Shown: positions 34,441 through 43,261 of the stretch, piece after piece | Position numbering within the stretch: the first letter of the stretch is position 1 | Layout: every line of letters begins with the position of its first letter | Assembly (NCBI GenBank): GCA_963828285.1 | Contig: CAWHEB010000002.1 | Location: forward strand, 1 to 64,000 | Origin: DAIOEK01 sp963828285 | GTDB lineage: Bacteria; Chloroflexota; Anaerolineae; Anaerolineales; Anaerolineaceae | DNA: 64,000 bases | Direction: 5' to 3' | Made by a program: the position numbers and the translations under genes | Notes under the pieces: model-generated | Seen by the model: only the letters and a program-made list of their open reading frames with translations | Told to the model about the DNA's origin: nothing | The model's database searches: none

Positions 34441-34968
34441 ATGAATAAAACGTGGATATGGTTCATTTGCATAATCATACTAGGTGCAGGTCTAACCGCA
34501 TGTGAGCGGTCAACTTCAGTTGCAAAAGGAACGCAGGGTTTTATCGCTCCCACGGTAGCTGCAAGTGAAGCGGTTATTCAGGTTTCAGGAAATCTTACTC
34601 CTACTGCATCGACAGATTGTACAAATGTGCTTTCGTTTGATAAAGACATCACTATACCTGATGGGACAGAGGTCTCACCGGGACAGGCTCTGGATAAACG
34701 CTGGCAGGTAAGAAATAATGGCACCTGTGATTGGACTGCTCAATACACAATCAAGTTGATCGCCGGTCAGGCACTGGGTGGACCTGACTCCCAGGGATTG
34801 TTTCCAGCACGCAGCGGCAGCCTTGCAATCATCACCATGTCTTTAACTGCCCCAACCGAGGAAGGAACTTTTCGCTCGGCATGGCAAACTTTTAATCCTG
34901 ATGGTGAAGCATTCGGAGATCCATTTTATATTGAAATTGTGGTGGTCGCGAAACAGCCAACTCCGTAA
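34441..34968 (+). CDS. Lipoprotein with NBR1-Ig-like domain
   Basis: A 175-residue lipoprotein. ICIIILGAGLTACERS carries the lipobox LTAC. After a short linker the rest forms one domain with the NBR1 Ig-like (four-tryptophan) pattern: ITIPDGTEVSPGQALDKRW, QVRNNGTCDWTAQYTIKLI and GTFRSAWQTFNPDGEAFGD. The domain was first described in the eukaryotic autophagy receptor NBR1 and is also widespread in bacterial surface proteins, notably in Chloroflexota and Actinomycetota. It probably mediates protein or wall contacts outside the cell. The gene is 18 bases behind recA and is followed by a terminator at 35004. Confidence 0.85.
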   Translation: MNKTWIWFICIIILGAGLTACERSTSVAKGTQGFIAPTVAASEAVIQVSGNLTPTASTDCTNVLSFDKDITIPDGTEVSPGQALDKRWQVRNNGTCDWTAQYTIKLIAGQALGGPDSQGLFPARSGSLAIITMSLTAPTEEGTFRSAWQTFNPDGEAFGDPFYIEIVVVAKQPTP

Positions 34969-35003
34969 TCCTATATCTTTTCCATAACTGAAAATGTTAA
35001 TCA

Positions 35004-35045
35004 AAACAGCCTCCCTAATAAGTAGAGAGGCTGTTTATTATTTTA
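35004..35045. terminator. Terminator between lipoprotein gene and ahcY
   Basis: AAACAGCCTC and GAGGCTGTTT pair around 13 bases and are followed by ATTATTTTATTTT, between converging genes. Confidence 0.75.
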
Positions 35046-35060
35046 TTTTAGAGCAATGGA

Positions 35061-36323
35061 CTAGACAGTGCCTTCTTCCCATGAGTTCAAGTACTTGACC
35101 TGAACTTCAGTAAGGACATCGATGGAAACTCCCATAGCTTCCAGTTTCAGACGTGCAATCTCACGGTCTATCGCGTCGGGGACTGAGTAGACCTTATTCT
35201 CGAGTTTGGACGCGTTCTTGACCATATATTCAGCTGCTAATGCTTGATTGGCGAAAGACATATCCATGACTGAAGCCGGGTGACCTTCAGCGGATGCCAG
35301 GTTGATCAGTCGACCTTCACCTAAAATGTGAATATTGCGACCGTCTCGAAGTTCGTAACGTTCAACAAATGGGCGGACCAGGCTCTTCTTGGTAGCCATG
35401 GCTTCCAAAGCCGGGATGTTGATCTCAACATTGAAGTGGCCTGAATTGGAGACGATGGCGCCATCTTTCATAACTTCAAAGTCTTCCTTGTCGATGACAT
35501 TCAAGTCGCCAGTAACGGTGCAGAAGAAATCACCGATTTTAGCAGCTTCTTTCATCGGCATTACTCTGAAACCATCCATAACCGCCTCAAGCGCGGGAAG
35601 TGGATCGATCTCAGTGACAATCACATTAGCGCCCATGCCGCGGGCACGATTAGCCAAACCTCTTCCACACCAGCCGTAACCGGCTACAACAAATACCTTA
35701 CCTGCTAATAGCATGTTGGTAGCGCGGATAATGCCATCCAGGGTGGATTGACCAGTGCCATAGCGGTTGTCAAAGAAATGCTTGGTCATGGCATCGTTGA
35801 CGGCGATGACAGGGAAATTTAATGCCTTATCGGCAGCCATCGCGCGCAGACGAATGACACCGGTGGTCGTTTCTTCGGTACCACCAATAACATCACCCAA
35901 CAACTCGCGGCGTTCCTTATGCAAAGTGCCAACCAGATCGGCGCCATCATCCATGGTGATATTGGGTTTATGGTCAAGCGCTGCATTTAGGTGTTTGTAA
36001 TAGGTTACATTGTCTTCGCCTTTAATGGCATAAACAGGGACTTCATCATGGTGAACCAGGGAAGCAGCTACATCATCTTGTGTGGATAGGGGATTTGATG
36101 CAGTCAGGACGATATCTGCTCCACCAGCCTGTAACGCGCGGACAAGATTGGCGGTTTCAGCGGTTACATGCAAACATGCTGACATTCGTAAACCTTTAAG
36201 GGGTTGTTCTTTTTTGAAGCGTTCCATGATCTGCCTTAAGACAGGCATTTCCCGTTCAGCCCAATCAATTCGGCGGCGGCCGCCTTCAGCTAAAGATCCA
36301 TCTTTAATATCTTGTTGAGTCAT
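35061..36323 (-). CDS. ahcY: Adenosylhomocysteinase
   Basis: A 420-residue S-adenosylhomocysteine hydrolase. MSACLHVTAETANLVRALQA, the substrate-contact segment VLTASNPLSTQDDVAASL, the NAD-binding GYGWCGRGLANRARGMGANV and FVERYELRDGRNIHILGEGR are all in place. It splits SAH into adenosine and homocysteine, relieving inhibition of methyltransferases. Length matches the bacterial short form, without the 40-residue insert of the proteobacterial enzymes. It lies 10 bases behind a PfkB-family sugar kinase, likely an adenosine kinase that removes the released adenosine, so both genes form a SAM-cycle operon under the leader at 37306-37474. Confidence 0.96.
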   Translation of the reverse strand: MTQQDIKDGSLAEGGRRRIDWAEREMPVLRQIMERFKKEQPLKGLRMSACLHVTAETANLVRALQAGGADIVLTASNPLSTQDDVAASLVHHDEVPVYAIKGEDNVTYYKHLNAALDHKPNITMDDGADLVGTLHKERRELLGDVIGGTEETTTGVIRLRAMAADKALNFPVIAVNDAMTKHFFDNRYGTGQSTLDGIIRATNMLLAGKVFVVAGYGWCGRGLANRARGMGANVIVTEIDPLPALEAVMDGFRVMPMKEAAKIGDFFCTVTGDLNVIDKEDFEVMKDGAIVSNSGHFNVEINIPALEAMATKKSLVRPFVERYELRDGRNIHILGEGRLINLASAEGHPASVMDMSFANQALAAEYMVKNASKLENKVYSVPDAIDREIARLKLEAMGVSIDVLTEVQVKYLNSWEEGTV

Positions 36324-36333
36324 TTTTCCTCTC

Positions 36334-37305
36334 TTATCTTTCTCTCGAATGCTCCAGGCAATCTAACTTACCCTGATCATCAAATTCTGTGCGGTAACGT
36401 GCAATAAATTCCGCAAGTGTGTAATGATGGTTTTGTGTGCCTTTTTCTTCAAGGCAATACGTCGCAGCTAAAGCACCCAACCGGCCACAGGTTTCCCAAT
36501 CCAATCCGCACCTAATTCCTGTCAAAAAACCACCGCGGAACGCGTCTCCAACCCCAGTTGGATCGCCGATATGGGTATGAGGGAAGACAGGGATGCAAAT
36601 TTCACGATCTTCAGCATAGACCACGGCACCTTTGGCGCCATGAGTGACAACCATATAATTAACATTTTTTATTATATCTTTACTGGTCAACCCAGTCGCC
36701 CGGGTGAGCAGTTCAAATTCATATTCATTGACAAACAATGACTGTGCTGAAAGTGTTCCTTCTCTGAGAGCGTCTGAGTTCATACGAACGATTTGTTGGC
36801 TGGGATCATATAAATATGGAATTCCTGCTGCTTTGCATTCGCGGGGATAATTCTCCATGGCCACTGGGTCATTCGGTGAGATGACCACCAGGTCTGGTTT
36901 CTTTCCAGGTAATTCGGAAACTTTGAGCGATGAAGCGTCTGCCATTGCACCAGTATAAAAACTGGCGATCTGGGCATTAGTGAGGTCAGTATTGGCAAAA
37001 AATGAAGCTGTGTACTTGCCTTCGATCACCTTTACACCACAAGTATCAACATGATTATCTTCCAACCATTGGCGGTAATCTGAGAAATCTTCTCCAACGG
37101 TTGCCATCAGAACTGGCTTTCCACCCAGCAGAGCTAATGTATATGCGATATTAGGAGCAACTCCACCGCGTTGTTTCACCATAGTATCCACCAGGAAGGA
37201 GAGTGAGATGGAATCGAGACGATCGGGCAAAATGTGGTCTTTAAAATATCCGGGGAAGGACATCAGATAATCATAAGCAACAGAACCGGTACAAACTATC
37301 CTCAT
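36334..37305 (-). CDS. PfkB-family kinase, likely adenosine kinase
   Basis: A 323-residue ribokinase-fold protein. MRIVCTGSVAYDYLMSFPGY, VKQRGGVAPNIAYTLALLG (PfkB motif 1) and IGDPTGVGDAFRGGFLTGI (motif 2 with the catalytic Asp) are clear. Substrate specificity of the family is hard to read, but position directly before ahcY, ten bases away, argues for adenosine kinase, which would turn the adenosine released by AhcY into AMP. I start at 37305 because AGGAGAAAATATATCC precedes that ATG; the longer open reading from 37419 crosses the leader's terminator hairpin. Ribokinase or fructokinase activity cannot be excluded from sequence alone. Confidence 0.82.
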   Translation of the reverse strand: MRIVCTGSVAYDYLMSFPGYFKDHILPDRLDSISLSFLVDTMVKQRGGVAPNIAYTLALLGGKPVLMATVGEDFSDYRQWLEDNHVDTCGVKVIEGKYTASFFANTDLTNAQIASFYTGAMADASSLKVSELPGKKPDLVVISPNDPVAMENYPRECKAAGIPYLYDPSQQIVRMNSDALREGTLSAQSLFVNEYEFELLTRATGLTSKDIIKNVNYMVVTHGAKGAVVYAEDREICIPVFPHTHIGDPTGVGDAFRGGFLTGIRCGLDWETCGRLGALAATYCLEEKGTQNHHYTLAEFIARYRTEFDDQGKLDCLEHSRER

Positions 37306-37474
37306 GGATATATTTTCTCCTGAAATAGATGATAATACGCTAAAAAACGCTCTCGACGGAGAGCGTCTGCCGGATAGTTTATCACGACAGGTGCATGATG
37401 TCAAAGGATGTAAGCACATCCATGACCTGATACATCAGCATTGCTATTGACTTACATCCCTTCCTCCATTATAA
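37306..37474 (-). ncRNA. Structured leader with intrinsic terminator, candidate riboswitch
   Basis: On the minus strand a TATAAT box (37469-37474) is followed within a few bases by GGATGTAAG, which pairs perfectly with CTTACATCC 36 bases later (arms 37451-37459 and 37406-37414). Inside is CTGA-TGTA-TCAG. Further on comes a terminator: ACGCTCTC-CGTC-GAGAGCGT followed by TTTTTA (37341-37366), and only then the ribosome binding site and ATG at 37305. An intrinsic terminator inside a 5' leader of SAM-cycle genes suggests conditional read-through. I do not recognise any of the known SAM or SAH riboswitch consensus sequences in it. Confidence 0.55.
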
Positions 37475-37475
37475 A
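37447..37475 (+). promoter_or_regulatory. Promoter giving a leaderless lipoprotein mRNA
   Basis: TTGACT and TATAAA are separated by exactly 17 bases, and the ATG at 37482 stands six bases beyond, where transcription should begin. No ribosome binding site fits. The promoter overlaps that of the divergent kinase leader. Confidence 0.6.
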
Positions 37476-37481
37476 GACAGC

Positions 37482-39893
37482 ATGACGTTCATAAAAAGAC
37501 TCCTCATAGGGATAGCCATTCTTTCTGCTGCAGGATGTAATCTGCCCAACCCGGCCATGATCGTGGACAAGGTCAGCGAACCATCTTCGACAATACCCCC
37601 CACCAGTATTCCTTTGCCAACCGATACGCCGATACCAACTGCAACCCCTACGCCAGTCCCTGCGGCTCGATTGGAAATAGGATATCAAGCATTTTCTGAT
37701 GGGGACTTTGATAGAGCAGTAACAGAATTTCAGAATGCGGTCACTTTCTCGCAGGATGAGGCGATTAAAGCCCAGGCAATGCTAATGCTGGGGAGAATCG
37801 CTTTTATGAAACAAAAAGCAGATTCGGCTCTGGAATTTCTTCGTCCAATCAGTGGAATGGCAGCCGATATGGTAACCATCTCTGATTCGCATTATTTCCT
37901 GGGAGAGATCTACGATTCCCTTGACCGATATCCAGAAGCCGCCCTTGAATACGCTGCGGCCGTAGAGATCCATAGCAGTGCATTGAATGCTTTTCTTCTG
38001 GAAAAACAAGGTGAATCTTGGAGTAACGCAGGAGAATATGGCAAGGCGGTTGATGCTTTCATAAAGGCGATCAGCTTTAGTGGCGGATCCAATCTGGATT
38101 ATGATCTTGCAGTGGCAAAGAACCTCGCCCTGATGGGTGACAAAACAGCAGCTCTTGAACGATACAACTTTGTTTACAATGCTACATCCAACGAATATAC
38201 ACGGGCGCAGGTCGATTTGCTGGTAGGCCAGATTTATTTATCCGAGGGACAGACCGAAGCAGCTTATCAACAATTTCAGGATGCGGTCATCAATTATCCC
38301 CGAGCATACGATTCCTATTCGGCTTTAGCGGCTTTGATCGAAGCGGGCGTTAACGTCGATCAATTCAATCGTGGATTGGTAGATTTCTATGCGGGCCAAA
38401 ACATTATCGCAGCCGAAGTGTTACTAGATTACTACCAAAAGAATCCAGCACACGATGGCAGCCCGCATTATTTTAGGGCTCTCGCGTTAACAAATGAAGG
38501 TCAGTATGCGGATGCTTTGGCAGAGTGGGATCAGCTGATCTCAGACCATCCATCTGACCGATTCTATTCATCCGCCTGGGATGAAAAAGCATACACGTTA
38601 TGGTTTTATTTGGGGAAATACGAAGAGGCAGCAACGACCTTGCTGACATTCATAAACCAATCACCTCAAGATGGAATGGCAGCCCAATTACTTTTTGAAG
38701 CCGGACGTATCTATGAACGGGCAAATATGCTCGAACAAGCTGCTGCAGTCTGGGAGCGATTGCCAAATGAATATCCCGCATCCGATTATGCATATCTGGG
38801 GATATATCTCTCTGGAATAACATACTACAGACTAAATTATCTTGATCCATCAACAACTGCTTTCCAAAGGGCTCTATTGCTCGCATCTGCTAAAGAGGAT
38901 AAAGCGGCTGCCAATCTCTGGTTGGGGAAGATCGCTCAAAAAACCGGAAACACAGATGGCGCTCAGTCGGCATGGCAAAGTGCAATGGAACAGGATCCCA
39001 CCGGTTATTACAGCGAACGTGCCAGGCACCTGCTCACTGGAATCAGTGGTTATGAAAAATGCGATGTTCTGGATTTAGGGATCAACCTGGAAAGCGAACG
39101 CCCTGAAGCCGAAGCCTGGTTGAAAAAGACTTTCAACATCGCACCTGAGACGAATTTACGGGACCAAAATAGCCTGGTTAGTGATGCACGGATCATTTTG
39201 GCACACGAATACTGGCGCATTGGATTGCAGTCTCTCGCACGAAATGAAATTGAGAATTATCAAGAAGAATTCAAGAATGATCCAACCGCTTTATATAAAC
39301 TTACCAGCTGGCTTCTGGAGCAGGGTATCTACCGAAATGCAATTCTGTCAGCCCGTCAAATACTAAATCTGGCCGGGCTGGATGATGTTTCCACATTGAA
39401 TGCGCCTATTTTCTTCAACCACATTCGCTTCGGTCCATATTATCGAGATATTATCATTCAGGCTTCTGATGAACAGGATATCGATCCTTTGCTGATCTAT
39501 GGATTGATCAGACAAGAAAGCATGTTTGAAAGCTTCATCACCTCATCTGCCGGCGCTGAAGGATTGATGCAAATGATGCCAGTTACCGCCCATGAAGTTG
39601 TTACAGGAATGGCATGGCCAGCGGATTTTAGTGATAATGACATATATCGACCAGTAGTTGCCATTCGAATGGGTGCCTACTATCTATCCCAACAGATCCG
39701 AAATCAGAATGGGATCATCCCGGCTGCTCTCGCTGCTTATAACGGTGGTCCGGGGAACGCGACTACATGGTGGGAAATGTCTAACGGAGACACCGACTTA
39801 TTCCTTGAAGTTGTCAGGTTTCGCGAAACCAGAAATTACATCCGCGCTGTGGTTGAAAACTACAATATCTACCGATCTTTTTACTGCCGGTAG
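37482..39893 (+). CDS. Lytic transglycosylase with TPR array (Slt type)
   Basis: An 803-residue lipoprotein. The signal ends in SAAGC; a Thr/Pro linker is followed by TPR-like helical repeats over residues about 60-600 (FSDGDFDRAVTEFQNAV; YPEAALEYAAAVEIHSSA; AAYQQFQDAVINYPRAYD). The C-terminal SLT domain holds the catalytic Glu in LIYGLIRQESMFESFI, then SSAGAEGLMQMMPVTA and ALAAYNGGPGNATTWW. The layout is that of soluble lytic transglycosylase Slt70, which cleaves glycan strands to form 1,6-anhydromuramic ends. The start is fixed by a promoter whose -10 box ends six bases before the ATG. It diverges from the kinase-ahcY leader and converges with the E2 gene. Confidence 0.9.
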   Translation: MTFIKRLLIGIAILSAAGCNLPNPAMIVDKVSEPSSTIPPTSIPLPTDTPIPTATPTPVPAARLEIGYQAFSDGDFDRAVTEFQNAVTFSQDEAIKAQAMLMLGRIAFMKQKADSALEFLRPISGMAADMVTISDSHYFLGEIYDSLDRYPEAALEYAAAVEIHSSALNAFLLEKQGESWSNAGEYGKAVDAFIKAISFSGGSNLDYDLAVAKNLALMGDKTAALERYNFVYNATSNEYTRAQVDLLVGQIYLSEGQTEAAYQQFQDAVINYPRAYDSYSALAALIEAGVNVDQFNRGLVDFYAGQNIIAAEVLLDYYQKNPAHDGSPHYFRALALTNEGQYADALAEWDQLISDHPSDRFYSSAWDEKAYTLWFYLGKYEEAATTLLTFINQSPQDGMAAQLLFEAGRIYERANMLEQAAAVWERLPNEYPASDYAYLGIYLSGITYYRLNYLDPSTTAFQRALLLASAKEDKAAANLWLGKIAQKTGNTDGAQSAWQSAMEQDPTGYYSERARHLLTGISGYEKCDVLDLGINLESERPEAEAWLKKTFNIAPETNLRDQNSLVSDARIILAHEYWRIGLQSLARNEIENYQEEFKNDPTALYKLTSWLLEQGIYRNAILSARQILNLAGLDDVSTLNAPIFFNHIRFGPYYRDIIIQASDEQDIDPLLIYGLIRQESMFESFITSSAGAEGLMQMMPVTAHEVVTGMAWPADFSDNDIYRPVVAIRMGAYYLSQQIRNQNGIIPAALAAYNGGPGNATTWWEMSNGDTDLFLEVVRFRETRNYIRAVVENYNIYRSFYCR

Positions 39894-39894
39894 A

Positions 39895-39914
39895 TATTGA
39901 TTTGCGTATCAATA
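39895..39914. terminator. Short hairpin between converging genes
   Basis: TATTGAT and ATCAATA pair around TTGCGT, followed by CTTATTGAATTTT. Weak but correctly placed. Confidence 0.45.
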
Positions 39915-39929
39915 CTTATTGAATTTTAA

Positions 39930-41162
39930 CTACAAGAATAACCAGATCGGATTCTCAATCAACCTTGCTATTTCCTGCATGAATTGGGCTGCTTCAACAC
40001 CATCAGTTACCCGATGATCAGCTGATAATGTCGCTTTGAGAATCTTACCGACTTTTAGTTGACCATTTTCCACGACCGCAGCATCATGTACAGATCCTAC
40101 CGCCAGGATTGCTGCTTCGGGAGGGTTAATTATTGCAGTAAAATCTTCCACATCATACATACCTAAATTGGAAATTGAGAAAGTCGATCCTTCAACATCC
40201 TCCGGTTTCACCTTGCCTGCTCGAGCTCTAGCCGCCATCTCTCGTGCTTCTGTTGAGATCATTGGCAGATGTTTCTGATCAGCATCTTTTATCACCACAG
40301 TCAATAATCCGCCTTCGACCGAAACTGCCATTCCAATATGGATTCTTCCATGCCGGGTAATTCCATCCGCTTTAATTGAAGCATTGATACCTGGGAATTT
40401 CCTCAACGCCATACCAGCAGCTTTGATGATGAAATCGTTGACTGAGAGTTTTTCGTTTTCGGATGCCAATGTATTAAATTCGCTACGCATCTCCATCATC
40501 CGGTCTGCGTGGAAAACATGAGTCACATAAAAATGAGGAATTTGTTGTTTCGACTCAGTCATCCGTTTAGAAATGATTGACCTGAGTTTGGAAACAACCA
40601 CCTGTTCGTCATCCCTGGTTAGTATCTCAGCGGATTGTTGGCCAGAGACTTCAGTTAAGACTGTGGATTTAAGGGGCCGGTTCAGAATAGTTTCGATATC
40701 CTTGCGGACGATCCTGCCGCCCGGTCCTGTCCCTTGAACTTTTGCGAGATCGATCTTATTATCCGCGGCGATCCGTCTTGCTAATGGAGATGAAAATACC
40801 CCCGCACTTGTTATGACTGGTTTATCCTCAGCAGGTAAGGTTACCTTTTCGTCAGTTTTCACTGGTTGGGCAGGTTTTTCGGCTTTTGATTCCACAACAG
40901 AAGGAATGTCACTTACAGTTTCACCTTCTGATGTGATAACCGCGATCGGCGCTCCAACCGGAACACTCGCACCAGCTTCGACCAAATGTTTGGCAACAAC
41001 CCCGCTGAAGGATGATTCCACTTCCACTGTTGCTTTATCGGTTTCTATTTCAGCCAGGACATCCCCTTTTTTGATGGGATTGCCTTCCTGCTTTACCCAA
41101 CGGACAAGAACGCCTTCAGCCATGTCAAATCCCAACTTGGGCATACTAATTGTTTCGGCCAT
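39930..41162 (-). CDS. pdhC: 2-oxoacid dehydrogenase E2 component (dihydrolipoamide acetyltransferase)
   Basis: A 410-residue E2 protein with one lipoyl domain (EIETDKATVEVESSFSG, lysine as lipoyl site near residue 43), an Ala/Pro/Glu-rich linker, a peripheral subunit-binding domain (SPLARRIAADNKIDLAKVQG, then GRIVRKDIE) and the catalytic acyltransferase domain ending SADHRVTDGVEAAQFM with the HxxxDG active site. It transfers the acyl group to CoA. Its ATG overlaps the stop of the E1beta gene. Pyruvate is the likeliest substrate; an acetoin-type complex is also possible. No E3 gene is near. Confidence 0.93.
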   Translation of the reverse strand: MAETISMPKLGFDMAEGVLVRWVKQEGNPIKKGDVLAEIETDKATVEVESSFSGVVAKHLVEAGASVPVGAPIAVITSEGETVSDIPSVVESKAEKPAQPVKTDEKVTLPAEDKPVITSAGVFSSPLARRIAADNKIDLAKVQGTGPGGRIVRKDIETILNRPLKSTVLTEVSGQQSAEILTRDDEQVVVSKLRSIISKRMTESKQQIPHFYVTHVFHADRMMEMRSEFNTLASENEKLSVNDFIIKAAGMALRKFPGINASIKADGITRHGRIHIGMAVSVEGGLLTVVIKDADQKHLPMISTEAREMAARARAGKVKPEDVEGSTFSISNLGMYDVEDFTAIINPPEAAILAVGSVHDAAVVENGQLKVGKILKATLSADHRVTDGVEAAQFMQEIARLIENPIWLFL

Positions 41163-42133
41163 TAGAGCACCTCTTTGACTGCTGCAATAATATCTGCAAT
41201 CTGAGGTAATGCCAATTGTTCAAGAGAACGATTATATGGCAGTGGAACTTCTTTTTGTGCTACCCTTTTGATTGGGGCATCAACAAAATCGAATGCTTCC
41301 TCGTAAATTCTTGATGCGATCTCGGAGCCAACACCGTAACTTTTCCAACCTTCTTCCACGATCACAGCCCGATTCGTTTTTTTGAATGAAGTGATCACCG
41401 GATCCATGTCCAAAGGCCGTAATGTGCGAAGATCAACAATTTCCGCTTCAATACCTTCCTTTGCAAGTTCGTCCGCTGCTTTCAGAGATAATTCAAGCAT
41501 TTTACTGTAGGTGACGATGGTCACATCCTTACCAGAGCGTTGTATTGTTGATTTCCCAATCGGGATAACAAAATCACCATCCGGAACTTCTCCTCGGGTC
41601 TGGTATAAGGTTGCATGTTCAATAAATAAGACTGGATCCTGGGAACGAATAGCGAATTTGAGTAATCCCTTGGCATCCGCCGGAGTTCCCGGTGCAACCA
41701 CCTTCAAACCGGGAAAATGGGCAAAAATGGCATCTGGAGTCTGTGAATGGGTAGCTCCAAGTTGACGTCCACCACCACCCACCGCCCGGATCACCAAAGG
41801 CAGTACCATTTGTCCCCCGAACATATAATGCAGTTTCGCTGCTTCATTGACAATATGATCCATGGCAACGAAAGCGAAATTGATGGTCATCAGCTCCGCC
41901 ACCGGTCTTAATCCGGTAAGCGCTGACCCAATTGCTGCACCGATAATTGCCGTTTCCGCGATGGGTGTATCTTTTACTCTACCCGCGCCAAAGTGATCAT
42001 AGAATCCCTTTGTCACCGCGTAAGTTCCACCCCAAACACCCACTTCTTCACCCAGGATGAAGACAGACGGATCCCTTTCCATTTCTTCCCATAGTGCCTG
42101 GGAGATCGCTTCGCGCATGGTTATCTTAGCCAT
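41162..42133 (-). CDS. pdhB: 2-oxoacid dehydrogenase E1 component beta subunit
   Basis: A 323-residue transketolase-like beta subunit. MAKITMREAISQALWEEMER, FILGEEVGVWGGTYAVTKGF, DTPIAETAIIGAAIGSALTG and the transketolase C-terminal part (VIVEEGWKSYGVGSEIASRI) are typical of pyruvate or acetoin dehydrogenase. Gln/Glu residues needed to activate ThDP lie in GEEVG. The start at 42133 has GAGGTGGGGA just upstream and overlaps the end of the alpha-subunit gene by eight bases; the longer open frame from 42214 is inside that gene. Confidence 0.94.
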   Translation of the reverse strand: MAKITMREAISQALWEEMERDPSVFILGEEVGVWGGTYAVTKGFYDHFGAGRVKDTPIAETAIIGAAIGSALTGLRPVAELMTINFAFVAMDHIVNEAAKLHYMFGGQMVLPLVIRAVGGGGRQLGATHSQTPDAIFAHFPGLKVVAPGTPADAKGLLKFAIRSQDPVLFIEHATLYQTRGEVPDGDFVIPIGKSTIQRSGKDVTIVTYSKMLELSLKAADELAKEGIEAEIVDLRTLRPLDMDPVITSFKKTNRAVIVEEGWKSYGVGSEIASRIYEEAFDFVDAPIKRVAQKEVPLPYNRSLEQLALPQIADIIAAVKEVL

Positions 42134-43103
42134 TCCCCACCTCGGCTGTTTCGACATAAATATCTTTGAATAGAGAATCCGGAGAAGGATCGGGGCTGGC
42201 TTCGGCAAACTCAACCGCCTTCTGTATCTCCAATTCTGCGTCTTTGATTATTTGAAGCAATTTTTCTGGCGTAGCAAATTTATTGTCTTCTATATATTTC
42301 TGGAATATACCAATCGGATCATTTTCCTCCCAGCAATGGACCTCATCCTGTTCACGGTAACGTTCCGGATCACCCATTGAGTGACCGCGGAACCGATAGG
42401 TTATGATCTCGAGCAAATGTGGACCCTTTCCAGCCTTGACGTTCTTGAGGCACTTTTCAGCTTCTTTGCGAACTTCCATCACATTCATTCCGTCCACAAA
42501 AGAGTTAGTCATCCCATAGCCATCCGCTTTGTCCCGAATATCGGAAACAGCAGAAGCACGCTCAACGGATGTACCCATTCCATAACGATTGTTTTCACAA
42601 ACCCACAGAACAGGAAGGTTCCAAACCTTGCTTAGGTTTAATGCTTCATGGAAGAACCCAATATTGGTCGCACCATCACCGAAGAAACAAATTGTGGCAG
42701 CTTTTTGATTGCGGTATTGATCTCCAAGAGCCAGACCGGCAGCGATAGGTAAGTGTGCACCGACGATGGCATGCCCACCCCAAAAGTTTTTGTTCACATC
42801 AGCCATGTGCATGGATCCACCGCGTCCTTTGGAACAACCGGTGGCTTTACCCAATAATTCCGCCATGATCTCATTGGCAGATAATCCACAATTTATCGCG
42901 ATACCATGATCGCGGTATGCTGTAATCACTCTATCAGTTGGTTCTCTTGCAGAAATAACTCCCGTTGATACGGCTTCCTGTCCAATATACAGATGTAAAA
43001 ATCCACCAATTTTCCCCGCTTGATAAAGCTCTGCAGCTTTTTCTTCCAATCTTCGAATCACCACCATCTGGTGGTACAGTTCTAAATATTCTTTTTTCTC
43101 CAT
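42126..43103 (-). CDS. pdhA: 2-oxoacid dehydrogenase E1 component alpha subunit
   Basis: A 325-residue ThDP-binding alpha subunit. GKIGGFLHLYIGQEAVSTGV, GRGGSMHMADVNKNFWGGHA, and the ThDP-Mg site FFGDGATNIGFFHEALNLSK are followed by ENNRYGMGTSVERAS and YRFRGHSMGDPERYR, where the conserved Ser regulated by kinases in mitochondria is found. Length fits the acetoin/pyruvate type. The start at 43103 is supported by GGAAGGGGTGA; sixteen further codons are open upstream but add nothing. First gene of the three-gene operon; 158 bases separate it from mscS, with a terminator in between. Confidence 0.94.
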   Translation of the reverse strand: MEKKEYLELYHQMVVIRRLEEKAAELYQAGKIGGFLHLYIGQEAVSTGVISAREPTDRVITAYRDHGIAINCGLSANEIMAELLGKATGCSKGRGGSMHMADVNKNFWGGHAIVGAHLPIAAGLALGDQYRNQKAATICFFGDGATNIGFFHEALNLSKVWNLPVLWVCENNRYGMGTSVERASAVSDIRDKADGYGMTNSFVDGMNVMEVRKEAEKCLKNVKAGKGPHLLEIITYRFRGHSMGDPERYREQDEVHCWEENDPIGIFQKYIEDNKFATPEKLLQIIKDAELEIQKAVEFAEASPDPSPDSLFKDIYVETAEVGNG

Positions 43104-43207
43104 AATGTTCACCCCTTCCGGTGCTTTGTATACTGCGATGAATTTTAACACCCACTGATTTGTAATTCAAAAGACTGTATATATTGATTATACAAGGCTT
43201 GGATGGC

Positions 43208-43238
43208 AAAAATAAATGTCCCCACAGGAGGGGACATT
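43208..43238 (-). terminator. Terminator after the mscS-like gene
   Basis: On the minus strand AATGTCCCC pairs with GGGGACATT around six bases, followed by TATTTTTG. It isolates mscS from the dehydrogenase operon. Confidence 0.8.
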
Positions 43239-43261
43239 ATAATCATCGATTATGTTTTGTA

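Noticed and set aside
37306..37419. 38-codon N-terminal extension of the PfkB kinase
   Set aside because: It would translate the terminator hairpin, and a good ribosome binding site stands at the later ATG.
37306..37474. Known SAM-I or SAH riboswitch in the ahcY operon leader
   Set aside because: No kink-turn, no conserved AGAG or GCGCUGCRACnnn-type core is present; the layout is kept as unclassified.
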